Shown here: positions 26,605 through 36,020 of the stretch, in pieces | Position numbering within the stretch: position 1 is the stretch's first letter | How the letters are laid out: every line of letters begins with the position of its first letter | Source: JASEHD01 sp964471945 | GTDB lineage: Bacteria; Bacteroidota; Ignavibacteria; UBA10030; SZUA-254 | Assembly: GCA_964471945.1 (NCBI GenBank) | Contig: CAYYIJ010000001.1 | Location: 73,726 to 137,725 of the forward strand | Direction: 5' to 3' | DNA: 64,000 bases | Program-made: the position numbers and the translations under genes | Notes under the pieces: generated by a model | What the model was told of the DNA's origin: nothing | Database searches by the model: none | What the model saw: the letters and a program-made list of their open reading frames with translations, nothing else

Positions 26605-28584
26605 TTATTCTTCCTTAGCTCGCAATGTATCCCACAAAGCGTAAGCGATAAGTCCACCGAACATAATTAAACCAAGGATTTCACCTGCATGTGATTCTGC
26701 CCATTCCGCATTATACCAATTCGCACCGCCAAATCTGATGAGAGCATTAAGAACTCCGAATAGCGAGCCGCCTGCGATAAATCCTGATGCGATTAATGTC
26801 CCTCTTGAAAATCGTGCATTGTTTAGTTTTTCGTTCTTTGTTCTAGATGTAACGAACCAGGCAACAAGTCCGCCAAAAACTAATGGAACATTTAACTCTT
26901 GCGGGATATACATCCCGAGCGCAAATGCAAGTGGTGGAATTTTCACCATGATAAGAATCAGAGAAATTACGCATCCAACAAGATATAGTATCCATGGTGC
27001 GGGTGTTTCCGACATCAACGGCTGAATCACTGCTGCCATCGCGTTTGCTTGCGGTGCGGCCATCGCGTTCGGACCTTTAAATCCATAAGTCTCATTGAGA
27101 ATCATAATCACACCACCAACGGTTGCCGCGGAAACGAGAACACCTAGAAACTTCCAAGTTTCTTGTTTTTTAGGTGTTGAACCTAACCAATATCCTATTT
27201 TAAGATCGGTTATAAATCCACCAGCAACTGATAGAGCCGTACATACAACACCGCCGATTATCAGAGCGCTAATCATTCCCGATGTTCCAGATAATCCAAT
27301 TCGAACGAGGATGAATGAAGAAAGAATCAGCGTCATCAATGTCATTCCCGAAACTGGATTTGTCCCAACTATAGCGATTGCATTTGCTGCTACGGTAGTA
27401 AAGAGAAATGCAATTATGATAACAATCATTAATCCGACAATAGCATGAGTGAAGTTAAAGACAACACCGCCATAAAAGAAAACAAAAAGCAAAAGCGCAG
27501 CTAAGAGTATGAGTAAAACAATGAAGTTCATTTTCAGGTCAGTTTGCCATCTTACGGTCGATTCGAGGTCGCCCGCTTTCCGATGGAAGATTTCTTTGTA
27601 TGCAAGTTTGAATGCCCCGCTAATAATTTTTGATGAGCGAAGTATGCCGATGATTCCTGCCATTGCAATACCACCTATACCAATCTGGCGGACGTATGAT
27701 CTGAATATTTCCTCGGCACTCATATCAGCAATTAGTTTAGTTGCAGTTGCACCCAGCGGAGTTGTAAGATATTGACCGATTTCATAAAACAATGGAATCA
27801 AAACAAACCATGAAAGAAATGAGCCAGCCGCGATTATTGCCGAATATTTCAACCCCACAATGTATCCGAGGCCGAAGACCATTGCTGAGACATTAATTTT
27901 TGCAACCATCTTTAATTTATCTGCCATCACTTCACCATATTGGAACATTCTTGAAGTAACAACTTCCGCCCAAGCACCAAAAGCGCTGAAGAGGAAATCA
28001 AAGATACCACCGATTAAACCAGCTACCACAAGAACACCAGCTTGCTTTCCGCCTTTTTCACCTGCGACAAGAATTTCTGTAGTCGCGGTTGCTTCGGGGA
28101 ATGGAAACTTTCCGTGCATATCCTTAACAAAATATTTTCTGAATGGAATCAGGAATAAAATTCCCAAACATCCTCCAAATAAAGAAGCAAGGAACATTTG
28201 ATAAAAACTTGTCGGCAAATCTAGAATGTAAAGAGCAGGGATTGTAAATATAGCCCCTGCTACAATAACTCCCGAAGATGCGCCGATGGATTGGATAATA
28301 ACATTTTGCCCGAGTGCATTCTTCTTTTTAAAAGCTGCCGATAGACCAACTGCAAGGATTGCAATTGGTATTGCAGCTTCGAATACCTGCCCGATTTTTA
28401 AACCTGAATATGCAGCTGCAGCAGAGAAGAGAACAGCCATTATAAGTCCCCAGCCAATCGACCATCCCGTTACTTCGGGATAAGATTTTGTTGGATCCAT
28501 GATGGGACGGTAGCTTGCCCCCTCTTTTAATTCTTTGTACGCATTTTCCGGTAAACCAGTAATAGTGGTGGTGGGTTGCTCCAT
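26605..28584 (-). CDS. OPT-family oligopeptide transporter
   Basis: This is a 659-residue polytopic protein with about 15 hydrophobic segments. The OPT family imports peptides or metal chelates with protons. The N-terminus (YKELKEGASYRPIMD ... SAAAAYSGLKIGQVFEAAIP) and the motifs EATATTEILVAGEKGGKQA and NPVSGMTLMTL are characteristic of bacterial OPT/YSL-like proteins. The length agrees with the bacterial branch. Start ATG 28584. It stands alone between two secreted-protein genes on the same strand; the substrate is not predictable. Confidence 0.92.
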   Translation of the reverse strand: MEQPTTTITGLPENAYKELKEGASYRPIMDPTKSYPEVTGWSIGWGLIMAVLFSAAAAYSGLKIGQVFEAAIPIAILAVGLSAAFKKKNALGQNVIIQSIGASSGVIVAGAIFTIPALYILDLPTSFYQMFLASLFGGCLGILFLIPFRKYFVKDMHGKFPFPEATATTEILVAGEKGGKQAGVLVVAGLIGGIFDFLFSAFGAWAEVVTSRMFQYGEVMADKLKMVAKINVSAMVFGLGYIVGLKYSAIIAAGSFLSWFVLIPLFYEIGQYLTTPLGATATKLIADMSAEEIFRSYVRQIGIGGIAMAGIIGILRSSKIISGAFKLAYKEIFHRKAGDLESTVRWQTDLKMNFIVLLILLAALLLFVFFYGGVVFNFTHAIVGLMIVIIIAFLFTTVAANAIAIVGTNPVSGMTLMTLILSSFILVRIGLSGTSGMISALIIGGVVCTALSVAGGFITDLKIGYWLGSTPKKQETWKFLGVLVSAATVGGVIMILNETYGFKGPNAMAAPQANAMAAVIQPLMSETPAPWILYLVGCVISLILIMVKIPPLAFALGMYIPQELNVPLVFGGLVAWFVTSRTKNEKLNNARFSRGTLIASGFIAGGSLFGVLNALIRFGGANWYNAEWAESHAGEILGLIMFGGLIAYALWDTLRAKEE

Positions 28585-28638
28585 AAATTATTCCTTTGTT
28601 AATGGATTATGTTATGATAGTTGATAAAAAATAATAAT

Positions 28639-30324
28639 CTATCTGAGTAGTATAAGTTTTTTTATTGTTTCAGACGTCGAAGTTCGCATCCGGCAAAAAT
28701 ATATTCCACTTGGTTGACCAGTTGCATTCCATATCACACTATGCTCACCAACCATCACTTCTTTTTCAATAAGTGTTGTTATTTCTTCACCGAGTATATT
28801 ATAGATTTTTAAAGTTATAAATTCTTTCTTTGGTATATTGAATTTAATCGTCGTTGTTGGATTAAATGGATTTGGAAAATTTTGTGCAAGAACAATTTCC
28901 TGGGGAATAACTTCAGGTGAAAAATCAGTCACAATATCGACCGACTCATGTGATATCCAATTTGAAGGAATACTAACATTTAACCTGACATAAAGACCAT
29001 TGGTTAAATGTTTAAATGTTTGATCTCCCGAATCACGCATCTCGTAAGAAAAATCATAAAACGATGGCGAATATGGATTTAATACATCTAAGTTTGAAAT
29101 AGCAACTCTCATTGTATGAGCCCCAATTTTTACAGGATAATAAATTGAGCTGATGGCTTGAACTTGCTTTGAAAATGATGTTGAAGGGGATGTATATTGT
29201 ACTGTATCCTGTTGTCGAATCTGTGGATAATAGTTTCCTTCTGAATAATAATTTATAGTATCAGCGTGAAGTCCAGTATTATAATTCCAAATCGTCCAAT
29301 CTAAAAAAGCTTCTTTGAATGAACTGCCAGGGATCTTCAAAGCGCTGTCCAGTGCAGGAACGCTTTGCATAGAGCGCATGAATTCCCAAGCATTTCTCAT
29401 TACATCTTTTGAATAACGCTTCTCAATAAATTTTCCCCAAATGGCTCTACTGTATTCAATATTTGAGTTAGTATATGTGAAAGCAGTAGCAGGTGATGCA
29501 AAATGTCCTTTGGGCACACCATTCGGAGCTTTAAGATAATTGTAGTAATCATTAACCTCGGTATATAGAACATCTTCCATCCAGGTTGATGTAATCTCAT
29601 ATAAGTATAAATCAGGATCCCGATAACCGTAGCCACTTAATTGGATTGCGTGATGAAATTCGTGTGCGGCAGTAACTTTTAATCCTGCCATCCCTCGACT
29701 ATAGTGTAGATTGAAATCGTTATCTATCTCGATGTGAGAAGAGTATCGTGGTGGTGAATAATTACCGATCTGATTACGGAGATATGTAGCTCCATATAAA
29801 GAACCGCCAAGTTCTTCAATGTAAATTTCATAATTTGATAAACCTAAACGAAAAATCGGGGCATCATATCCAAGCGAATCAACTTGGATCAACCATACTT
29901 GGTTGAAATATTTTCCCACAGAATCGATATATGCCTCAGCCGTATTCTGAATACGTTGGAAATTGTTATCAAGAAGCGCTGGTTCATTAATGCCTGTGGT
30001 GTCATAATGAATCTGAAAATTTCCAATGATCCGTGATTTTTGCATTGTCGGTGCTGCAAGTAGTGATCGTATTTGGTCTTTCTGTTTTTCAGATAAATTA
30101 TTCCAGTTTTTTATGATCTCGAACATTAACGGTAACCCGCATTTCGCTGAATCGAGGTTGAATGATATTGTGGTGCTATTCTCTCTAATGATTTGCGTTA
30201 TCTGACGGTGCACAGACGAATGATCTTGCTTATTATTATTCTCGCTGCTATATCCGGCAACTGTTAGCGTGCCGAAGGGGATGATCAATATGTAGATGAA
30301 TTGTTTAAGAGTCGTTAGAATCAT
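28639..30324 (-). CDS. Secreted zinc metalloprotease-like protein with T9SS type A sorting domain
   Basis: The protein has 561 residues. An N-terminal signal sequence (QFIYILIIPFGTLTVAGYSS) precedes a catalytic region with the zinc motif HEFHHAIQ (in VTAAHEFHHAIQLSGYGYRD) and a downstream acidic helix EITSTWMEDVLY that could supply the third ligand. It resembles the MXAN_6640-type putative metalloproteases. The C-terminal 80 residues form a complete T9SS type A domain: NFPNPFNPTTTIKFNIPKK ... SGIYFCRMRTS ... KKLILLR. It would therefore be exported by T9SS and attached or released at the surface. Its start overlaps the end of the upstream lipoprotein gene. Confidence 0.85.
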   Translation of the reverse strand: MILTTLKQFIYILIIPFGTLTVAGYSSENNNKQDHSSVHRQITQIIRENSTTISFNLDSAKCGLPLMFEIIKNWNNLSEKQKDQIRSLLAAPTMQKSRIIGNFQIHYDTTGINEPALLDNNFQRIQNTAEAYIDSVGKYFNQVWLIQVDSLGYDAPIFRLGLSNYEIYIEELGGSLYGATYLRNQIGNYSPPRYSSHIEIDNDFNLHYSRGMAGLKVTAAHEFHHAIQLSGYGYRDPDLYLYEITSTWMEDVLYTEVNDYYNYLKAPNGVPKGHFASPATAFTYTNSNIEYSRAIWGKFIEKRYSKDVMRNAWEFMRSMQSVPALDSALKIPGSSFKEAFLDWTIWNYNTGLHADTINYYSEGNYYPQIRQQDTVQYTSPSTSFSKQVQAISSIYYPVKIGAHTMRVAISNLDVLNPYSPSFYDFSYEMRDSGDQTFKHLTNGLYVRLNVSIPSNWISHESVDIVTDFSPEVIPQEIVLAQNFPNPFNPTTTIKFNIPKKEFITLKIYNILGEEITTLIEKEVMVGEHSVIWNATGQPSGIYFCRMRTSTSETIKKLILLR

Positions 30325-31565
30325 TTTAAGTTATCAGTTTGAAATTGTTGAGTATAATAGCCGGGTGGGAAATATTCGTTGTTGACTAATATCGAAATAA
30401 CTTCGCCGGTGATTTTATGAACTTTCATTGTAATATAAGATGGCTGATACACAAAAAATCTAATCGACGTCGTGTGAGTAAATGGATTAGGATAGTTTTG
30501 AGACAATTTATTTTTTACGATAAGTTTTATAATAAGACAATCGAGTGTCGGATCGTTGAGTTTTATTGTGCCGCTGTCAAGAAGTGTGAAAGGACCAATT
30601 ACATTTTTACCAGGGCAACTGGTCAATTCGAATAGGGCAGGTTGGTCAACAAACTTCCACTCGAATGTAAGCGGAAAGGCATTCGATTGAATTTTAATTC
30701 TATAAACATATACACTATCAGGTTTTAAATTTGATGGATATGCTCGTATTGAATGATTCGTAGAAAAACGTACATCGTATCCTGGAGGGGGTGGAAGGGG
30801 AGGTAATTCTGAGTAATCTGGATTTGAAATGAGGTCTGAACGTGCTAAAAATAAATCTTTTGGTCGTCCTACTGAATCGCGAATGATTATATGGTTCCAT
30901 CGCGACGTATCATCGTTTCCTTTCTGAACATAAGAAAAGGAGTGTGTTGAAGAAGATGTATGTACGTTTGGTGGAATCTGGTCAACATTCGGTATCCAGA
31001 AAAAAGAAAATTCATTCTTCCCCGGTTTCAAAACACCGTAAAAGATTGCTGCAGCCCGATGCTGATTTTGTGTGTCTCTTAAAACAAACTGCATAGTATC
31101 AAGGATAGAAAAATTGCCAACAATATCGTGGTTTTTGTTTGTTATGTTGAAAAATCTATAGTTAGATAAATTGGGAAACAAGGTTGTATCTTCTGTATAG
31201 AATGTTCCATCTGAGGATGTATATCCGAGTTGATTTGTAACAATATCTTGGTCAGCATTAACTATCAATATTGAATCTAGGAAGTGAATTAATCCAGTGC
31301 TTGTATCTTGTAATGTTGTCGATAGTTTGAATACCGTTGAAACAATTAATCGGTGTGTGGGATTTAGATTTTGAGGTAGAAGATTTCCACCAGAGATTTG
31401 TAAACCTCGAACGGGATTCCCCGCACTATCTTTTACACTGATACGCAGACTAAAAGATTCGGAAGGCGGTGATGGAGGTTTGGTTGGCACATCTTTACAA
31501 GATAAAAAATAACCAAACATGATTGCGAGGATGAGTGCGAACATAAATTTTAAAAAATATTTCAT
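30321..31565 (-). CDS. Probable lipoprotein with a C-terminally clipped T9SS domain
   Basis: The protein has 414 residues from ATG 31565 (an ATG three codons upstream, at 31574, is also in frame). The N-terminus (MKYFLKFMFALILAIMFGYF then LSCKDVPTKPPSPP) looks like a lipoprotein signal with the cysteine in FLSC. The middle is beta-rich and unrecognised. The end begins a T9SS type A domain (LSQNYPNPFTHTTSIRFFVY ... GEVISILVNNEYFPPGYY) but stops at QTDNLK, about 20-25 residues short of the usual SGIYFYRL ... KMVLIK ending. The stop codon overlaps the start of the metalloprotease gene. A lipoprotein carrying a T9SS tail would be unusual anyway. Confidence 0.7.
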   Translation of the reverse strand: MKYFLKFMFALILAIMFGYFLSCKDVPTKPPSPPSESFSLRISVKDSAGNPVRGLQISGGNLLPQNLNPTHRLIVSTVFKLSTTLQDTSTGLIHFLDSILIVNADQDIVTNQLGYTSSDGTFYTEDTTLFPNLSNYRFFNITNKNHDIVGNFSILDTMQFVLRDTQNQHRAAAIFYGVLKPGKNEFSFFWIPNVDQIPPNVHTSSSTHSFSYVQKGNDDTSRWNHIIIRDSVGRPKDLFLARSDLISNPDYSELPPLPPPPGYDVRFSTNHSIRAYPSNLKPDSVYVYRIKIQSNAFPLTFEWKFVDQPALFELTSCPGKNVIGPFTLLDSGTIKLNDPTLDCLIIKLIVKNKLSQNYPNPFTHTTSIRFFVYQPSYITMKVHKITGEVISILVNNEYFPPGYYTQQFQTDNLK

Positions 31566-31570
31566 ATTAA

Positions 31571-32824
31571 TCAATTTCTACTTTTTTCAACCCAGACTTG
31601 AACTAAATTCAGAACAGTTTCGATAGATTTTTCCATACCCCAAAGCGAAATCCACTCAGTTTTGCCGTGAAAGTTTTGTCCGCCTGTGAAAATATTCGGA
31701 CATGGCAGTCCCATCGCTGTCAATCGTGAACCATCCGTACCACCGCGGATTGGTACCCATTTGGGTTCAAGACCTGCACGCTTGGTCGCATCAAATAAAC
31801 ATTCAATCACACGCGGTTCTTTCTCTAAACCTTCACGCATATTGCGGTACGACTCTTTTATTTCTAATTCAATCCTCGCTTTTGGATGTAAAGGTTTAAC
31901 TTCTTGGATAATATTTTCCAATTTTTGTTTTAGCGTGTCTAATCCTTCGGTTTTAAAATCCCGCAATAAAATATTCAGCGTCGTTTTTTCTTCTTCACCC
32001 TTGAGGACATGAGGATGAATATACGGCTCATAACCTTCAGTCGTTTCTGGTGCTACATCTTTCGGCATCCGAACAATAATATCTGCCATAGCCCGGATCG
32101 AATTAACCATTTTATTTTTCGCTGTCCCAGGATGGATGTTCCGACCATGAACGGTAATAATGGCGCTGTTTGCGCTGAATGTTTCTTTATTCAATTCACC
32201 GATTGCATCGCCATCTACCGTATAGGCAACATCAGCTCCGAATTTTTTTAGATCGAAATATTTTGTTCCATTCCCCACCTCCTCGTCCGGTGTGAATCCA
32301 ACTTTGATGTTACCATGTAATATTTTTGGATTACTTAAAAGCGATTGGATCGCGGTCATGATAATAGCAATACCGGCTTTGTTATCTGCTCCGAGTAGTG
32401 TAGTTCCGTCTGATGTAATTATAGTTTTACCAATACATTTTCTTAATTCTGGGTTCTCAGCTTCACGTATGACAATGGACGGATCACCCGGAAGAACTAT
32501 ATCACCTCCGTTGTATGTAAGCATTTGAGCTTTAACATTTTCACCATTTGCGGAAGGCGAAGTATCTACATGTGCAATCAATCCAATCGATGGAACTTTT
32601 TGAAATGATCTATCTGTTGGTGGAATATTGCTCGGTAAAGTGGCTATCACATAACCATATTGATCAATATTAACATCTTGTAGCCCGAGTATTTTTAACT
32701 CTTTCACGAGCAGATTGAGTAAGTCGAATTGTTTCTTAGTGCTTGGATAAGTATCTGAATCCTCCTTTGATTGAGTATCGATCTTTACATATCGTAGAAA
32801 TCTATCAAGTACTGTTTCTTTCAT
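31571..32824 (-). CDS. pepT: Peptidase T (tripeptide aminopeptidase)
   Basis: This is a 417-residue M20-family dizinc peptidase that removes N-terminal residues from tripeptides in the cytoplasm. Metal and catalytic motifs: the HxD in LIAHVDTSPSANG, the bridging aspartate in LLGADNKAG, the acid pair in FTPDEEVGNG, the aspartate in YTVDGDAIGELNKE, and the last histidine in GGQNFHGKTEWI. RGGTDGSRL is also typical. Its stop overlaps the frame of the downstream lipoprotein by 4 bp, taking the upstream ATG of that gene. Confidence 0.95.
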   Translation of the reverse strand: MKETVLDRFLRYVKIDTQSKEDSDTYPSTKKQFDLLNLLVKELKILGLQDVNIDQYGYVIATLPSNIPPTDRSFQKVPSIGLIAHVDTSPSANGENVKAQMLTYNGGDIVLPGDPSIVIREAENPELRKCIGKTIITSDGTTLLGADNKAGIAIIMTAIQSLLSNPKILHGNIKVGFTPDEEVGNGTKYFDLKKFGADVAYTVDGDAIGELNKETFSANSAIITVHGRNIHPGTAKNKMVNSIRAMADIIVRMPKDVAPETTEGYEPYIHPHVLKGEEEKTTLNILLRDFKTEGLDTLKQKLENIIQEVKPLHPKARIELEIKESYRNMREGLEKEPRVIECLFDATKRAGLEPKWVPIRGGTDGSRLTAMGLPCPNIFTGGQNFHGKTEWISLWGMEKSIETVLNLVQVWVEKSRN

Positions 32825-32989
32825 GGTTATGTCCTAATTCGAATATTATAAATTGTTTTGGAAATCGTTTAGAAGCATTGTATGAATTTTCGATAAAAAA
32901 TCCAAATAAATGCAAAACCTGGATAAATCGAAAAACTATATTGACAACCATCACGGATAAATTGTGCAATGATTCATAATTTATATATG

Positions 32990-33095
32990 TTAACCAAAAT
33001 GCTAAATTGCTCTTGGAAATGAAGAGGAACCGCAAAGTCGCTAAGAACGCTAAGGTTCGCAAAGATGATTATTTAGTTCTGTGTGTAACATCAGT
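32990..33095. repeat. Second, left-truncated copy of the 925-1099 element
   Basis: Over 106 bp it equals 995-1100 at 103 positions (A/T, A/T and C/T differences). It retains the right terminal repeat in the form TGTGTAACATCAG, with one change. The left terminal repeat and the first 70 bp are absent: sequence before 32990 is unrelated. It lies between pepT and the NfrA-like gene, which are divergent. The rest of 32825-33224 shows no gene. Confidence 0.85.
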
Positions 33096-33239
33096 ATGTT
33101 AAGTACTTCTTATGGATTACTAAATAATTTGTTTGATGGTGGTAAAATTCGTATAATCACACAAGCATTTAATCTCTCGTTGATATATGTTTCTATAATA
33201 GGATAGATTTTTATTTTTAAGATAATGAGATATATTAAG

Positions 33240-33412
33240 TTGAAACCTCTGAAAAACTTTTTTCATCATTATGTCATTCTGAACGCCCGCCTGCCAAAGT
33301 CGGCAATGGTGGACGGCGGGCAGGAAGTGAAGAATCTTTCTCGTTTTTGCAAGACAAGATGTTTCGCTCCGCTCAACATGACAACTAATTATGAATTTTT
33401 CAGAGGTTTCAA
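33240..33412. repeat. Inverted-repeat element, copy C, overlapping a gene start
   Basis: The ends are a perfect 17-bp inverted repeat: TTGAAACCTCTGAAAAA (33240-33256) and TTTTTCAGAGGTTTCAA (33396-33412). They are related to copies A and B but with AACC instead of GACT. The interior carries the GTCATTCTGAACG unit, a hairpin from GCCCGCC (33284-33290) to GGCGGGC, and AAGAATCTTTCTCG, a repeat type met in copy B as GTCATTCCG ... GAATCT. The reading frame of the next gene passes through it. Confidence 0.8.
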
Positions 33413-34568
33413 GTTATTTGTAATATTATTTTTTTTGTTGTTGTTAGTCGAGGATACTGGACATTCCCAGATCGTTCAGGATTCTTCTCTCTCGGTAATC
33501 CTTGAACGTGCGTATTCTCTTTTGGATAGCAATCCTAACGAGGCGGAACGTTTGTTTGAAAGTGCTATATCAATCGAACCGATGAATGTTGATTATCGGA
33601 GACAACTCGGATATATATATAACTCACTTCAAAAATATGATCTTGCTTTGCAACAATTTTACTTTGCTGAAAGTCTATACCCATCAGACACAATAAAATT
33701 GCAGATTGCTTATACATATTTACTTGTTGACCAAAAAGAAAAAGCCGAGAAAATTTTAGAAGAACTCGAATCAAGTTCATCCCAAGATATTAAAATAAAA
33801 GCTCGAGAGGAGTTAAAAGTAATCCAAGAGAGGCAATCCAATTGGTGGACGCGTATTTACACCGCAGCATTTTATGATACCCGGTGGGAGACATCATTTT
33901 TACAAGCTGAAATGCAGCGTGGATACTTCCTGACCGATGATAAAATCCTTAGCGGTTTTGGTTTCATCATGCTATCTGGTGATGCACGTTCACGTGGTGG
34001 TCTTACGCCTATGATTATATCTGATAATTCTCTAATACTTGGATTAGGGATTAATATTAAACCACTTGAAGGATTTCAAATTAATATACAAGATGGTTTA
34101 GCTTTTGATTTAATCGCTGAAGGCACTTTATTAAAACCAAAAAATGATTTTCGGACAGTTGCAATTTATTCGTACGGAATTTATCCTACGTTTACATACA
34201 ACTCTAAATTTAAAACTCCATATACACCGTTTGCCGATATCTATTCATCCGTTGGATATTATTCACGTTACCAGAACAGTATCGGGTATCTTCAGGGAAG
34301 ATTGGGACTTCGCATGATAGAAGTGTCGTACACTGCTGTTGATATTTTTTCGAAGGGCAATTTAGTTCGCGACACCGAAAAAGAATTTTACAATAATCTA
34401 GTCGAAGGTGGAATTGGAATTCAAATTATACCCCATATCGAATGGGGAGTTTATTTATCGGCGGAATATGATGTTGGTCAGTATTTAAATTATTTCGGTA
34501 GTCCTAATCCATATAAACGTTATTACAGTATGTGTAGATATTTTCTAATATTTGAACGTTCCTTCTGA
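33378..34568 (+). CDS. NfrA-like outer-membrane protein: TPR region plus C-terminal barrel-like domain
   Basis: The protein has 396 residues from ATG 33378. A hydrophobic signal (FKLFVILFFLLLLVEDTGHSQ) precedes TPR-like helices (LDSNPNEAERLFESAISIEP, LGYIYNSLQKYDLALQQFYF). A C-terminal half rich in alternating aromatic strands (YTAAFYDTRWETSF ... GYYSRYQNSIGYLQGRLGLR) ends in phenylalanine (FLIFERSF), as outer-membrane barrels do. The layout resembles NfrA, the outer-membrane partner of NfrB, and an NfrB-like gene follows 3 bp later. The frame extends to ATG 33225, but the first roughly 60 codons are encoded by repeat C. Even ATG 33378 lies in that repeat, and I see no ribosome binding site for either. 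Confidence 0.7.
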   Translation: MTTNYEFFRGFKLFVILFFLLLLVEDTGHSQIVQDSSLSVILERAYSLLDSNPNEAERLFESAISIEPMNVDYRRQLGYIYNSLQKYDLALQQFYFAESLYPSDTIKLQIAYTYLLVDQKEKAEKILEELESSSSQDIKIKAREELKVIQERQSNWWTRIYTAAFYDTRWETSFLQAEMQRGYFLTDDKILSGFGFIMLSGDARSRGGLTPMIISDNSLILGLGINIKPLEGFQINIQDGLAFDLIAEGTLLKPKNDFRTVAIYSYGIYPTFTYNSKFKTPYTPFADIYSSVGYYSRYQNSIGYLQGRLGLRMIEVSYTAVDIFSKGNLVRDTEKEFYNNLVEGGIGIQIIPHIEWGVYLSAEYDVGQYLNYFGSPNPYKRYYSMCRYFLIFERSF

Positions 34569-34571
34569 CAT

Positions 34572-35984
34572 ATGATTGACTGGTTAATCGAAATATTTCG
34601 CGCTTCATACTCAACATTGTATATGGCGACCTTTATTGTTGCAACCTTTCTATTCATGAGTGGTTTAGACGATTTATTTGTTGATATGTATTATTGGGTT
34701 CACCATCTATTCATGCGAAAGAAGTTCAATAAATTTCGATATGAATCTCCTGAAAAGCTCCATCAAATTGTTGAGAAACCCATCGCTATTTATATACCAG
34801 CATGGCATGAATACGAGGTTATAGATAAAATGTTAATCAACGCTTGCAGCACAATTCAATATAAAAACTACGATATATTTGTCGGTGTTTATCCGAACGA
34901 CCCTGCTACTCTCATGAAAGTTGATCAAATCAGCAGGCAATTTCCAAATGTTCATGCAGTGATATCCGAAAAAGAGGGACCGACAACTAAAGCAGATAAT
35001 CTTAATCAGATACATGAAGGAATGATTCGGTGGGAGAACAGAACGGGAATACGATATGATATTATTGTAATGCACGATTCAGAAGATGTTGTTCATCCCA
35101 TGTCTTTAAAGATCCATAATGCATTAATTCCTGAGTACGATATGGTACAAATGCCAGTGTTTCCGTTGAACACAAATCATTTAAATCTTGTGCATTGGAC
35201 TTATGCAGATGAATTTGCAGAATACCATACAAAAGATCTCTTCGTTCGCCAGCATTTTAGTGGATTCGTGCCATCAGCAGGTGTCGGAACTGCATTCAAC
35301 CGCTGGATCATCGAATTTATCGGTACGTCGTATGCGAAAAATATTTTCCGTTCTACCTCGCTCACAGAAGATTATGACCTCGCATTGCGATTAGCATTAG
35401 GAAAAGCAAATCTTTTATTTACATATAAACCATTTGGAATTAACTGTGCAACCCGCGGGTATTTTCCACATTCGATGAAAGCATCTATAAAACAAAAAAG
35501 CAGGTGGATTACCGGTATTTGTCTCCAATCATGGCAAACTATTGGTTGGAAAGGTGATGCTAAGTTCAGATTTGTACTATACCGCGACCGAAAAGCAATC
35601 ATTACGAATCTTATAAACTTTTTTGCCTATGTCGTAATACTTTATTTAATTCTTTATGAAGGGATTCGGTTTGGATTCGCTGCGTATCGCCAACTTCCAC
35701 CGATCGTTGTTAAAGGAACCATATTGTGGGATCTCGTTGTAATTGATAGTGTTCTGATGCTATGGCGAATAGTACATAGATTCATAACGGTGCGGCGTGT
35801 ATATGGTTTTTGGGCGGCATTCCTGAGTGTAATTCGATTACCGGTCTCGAACATTATTAATTTTAGTGCAACTGGAAGGGCGTTATTTCAATTCACAAGG
35901 GCGGCATTTCGTAAGAAGGAATTAAGATGGGAAAAGACAGCACATCATTTTCCTGCTGAATCAGAACATGCAACCCACTATTAA
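34572..35984 (+). CDS. NfrB-like membrane glycosyltransferase (GT2 fold)
   Basis: The protein has 470 residues. An N-terminal membrane helix (LYMATFIVATFLFMSGLDDL) precedes a cytoplasmic GT-A domain with PIAIYIPAWHEYEVIDKML, the metal/donor aspartate motif MHDSEDVVHP, an acceptor-site TSLTEDYDLALR and the processive-enzyme-like KQKSRWITGICLQSWQ (a QxxRW variant, KSRWITG). Three to four membrane segments follow. The sequence style matches the glycosyltransferase part of NfrB (N4 adsorption protein B); the long C-terminal MshE-N-like domain of E. coli NfrB is missing. The TED and RW motifs suggest a processive polymerase of an exopolysaccharide exported through the NfrA-like partner. Confidence 0.82.
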   Translation: MIDWLIEIFRASYSTLYMATFIVATFLFMSGLDDLFVDMYYWVHHLFMRKKFNKFRYESPEKLHQIVEKPIAIYIPAWHEYEVIDKMLINACSTIQYKNYDIFVGVYPNDPATLMKVDQISRQFPNVHAVISEKEGPTTKADNLNQIHEGMIRWENRTGIRYDIIVMHDSEDVVHPMSLKIHNALIPEYDMVQMPVFPLNTNHLNLVHWTYADEFAEYHTKDLFVRQHFSGFVPSAGVGTAFNRWIIEFIGTSYAKNIFRSTSLTEDYDLALRLALGKANLLFTYKPFGINCATRGYFPHSMKASIKQKSRWITGICLQSWQTIGWKGDAKFRFVLYRDRKAIITNLINFFAYVVILYLILYEGIRFGFAAYRQLPPIVVKGTILWDLVVIDSVLMLWRIVHRFITVRRVYGFWAAFLSVIRLPVSNIINFSATGRALFQFTRAAFRKKELRWEKTAHHFPAESEHATHY

Positions 35985-36020
35985 TTATTTAAAAACAATC
36001 AAATTCATAGGAGGAAACGA

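Noticed and set aside
33284..33320. GC-rich hairpin in repeat C as a terminator
   Set aside because: It lacks a T-run and is part of a repeat unit that recurs in variant form elsewhere.
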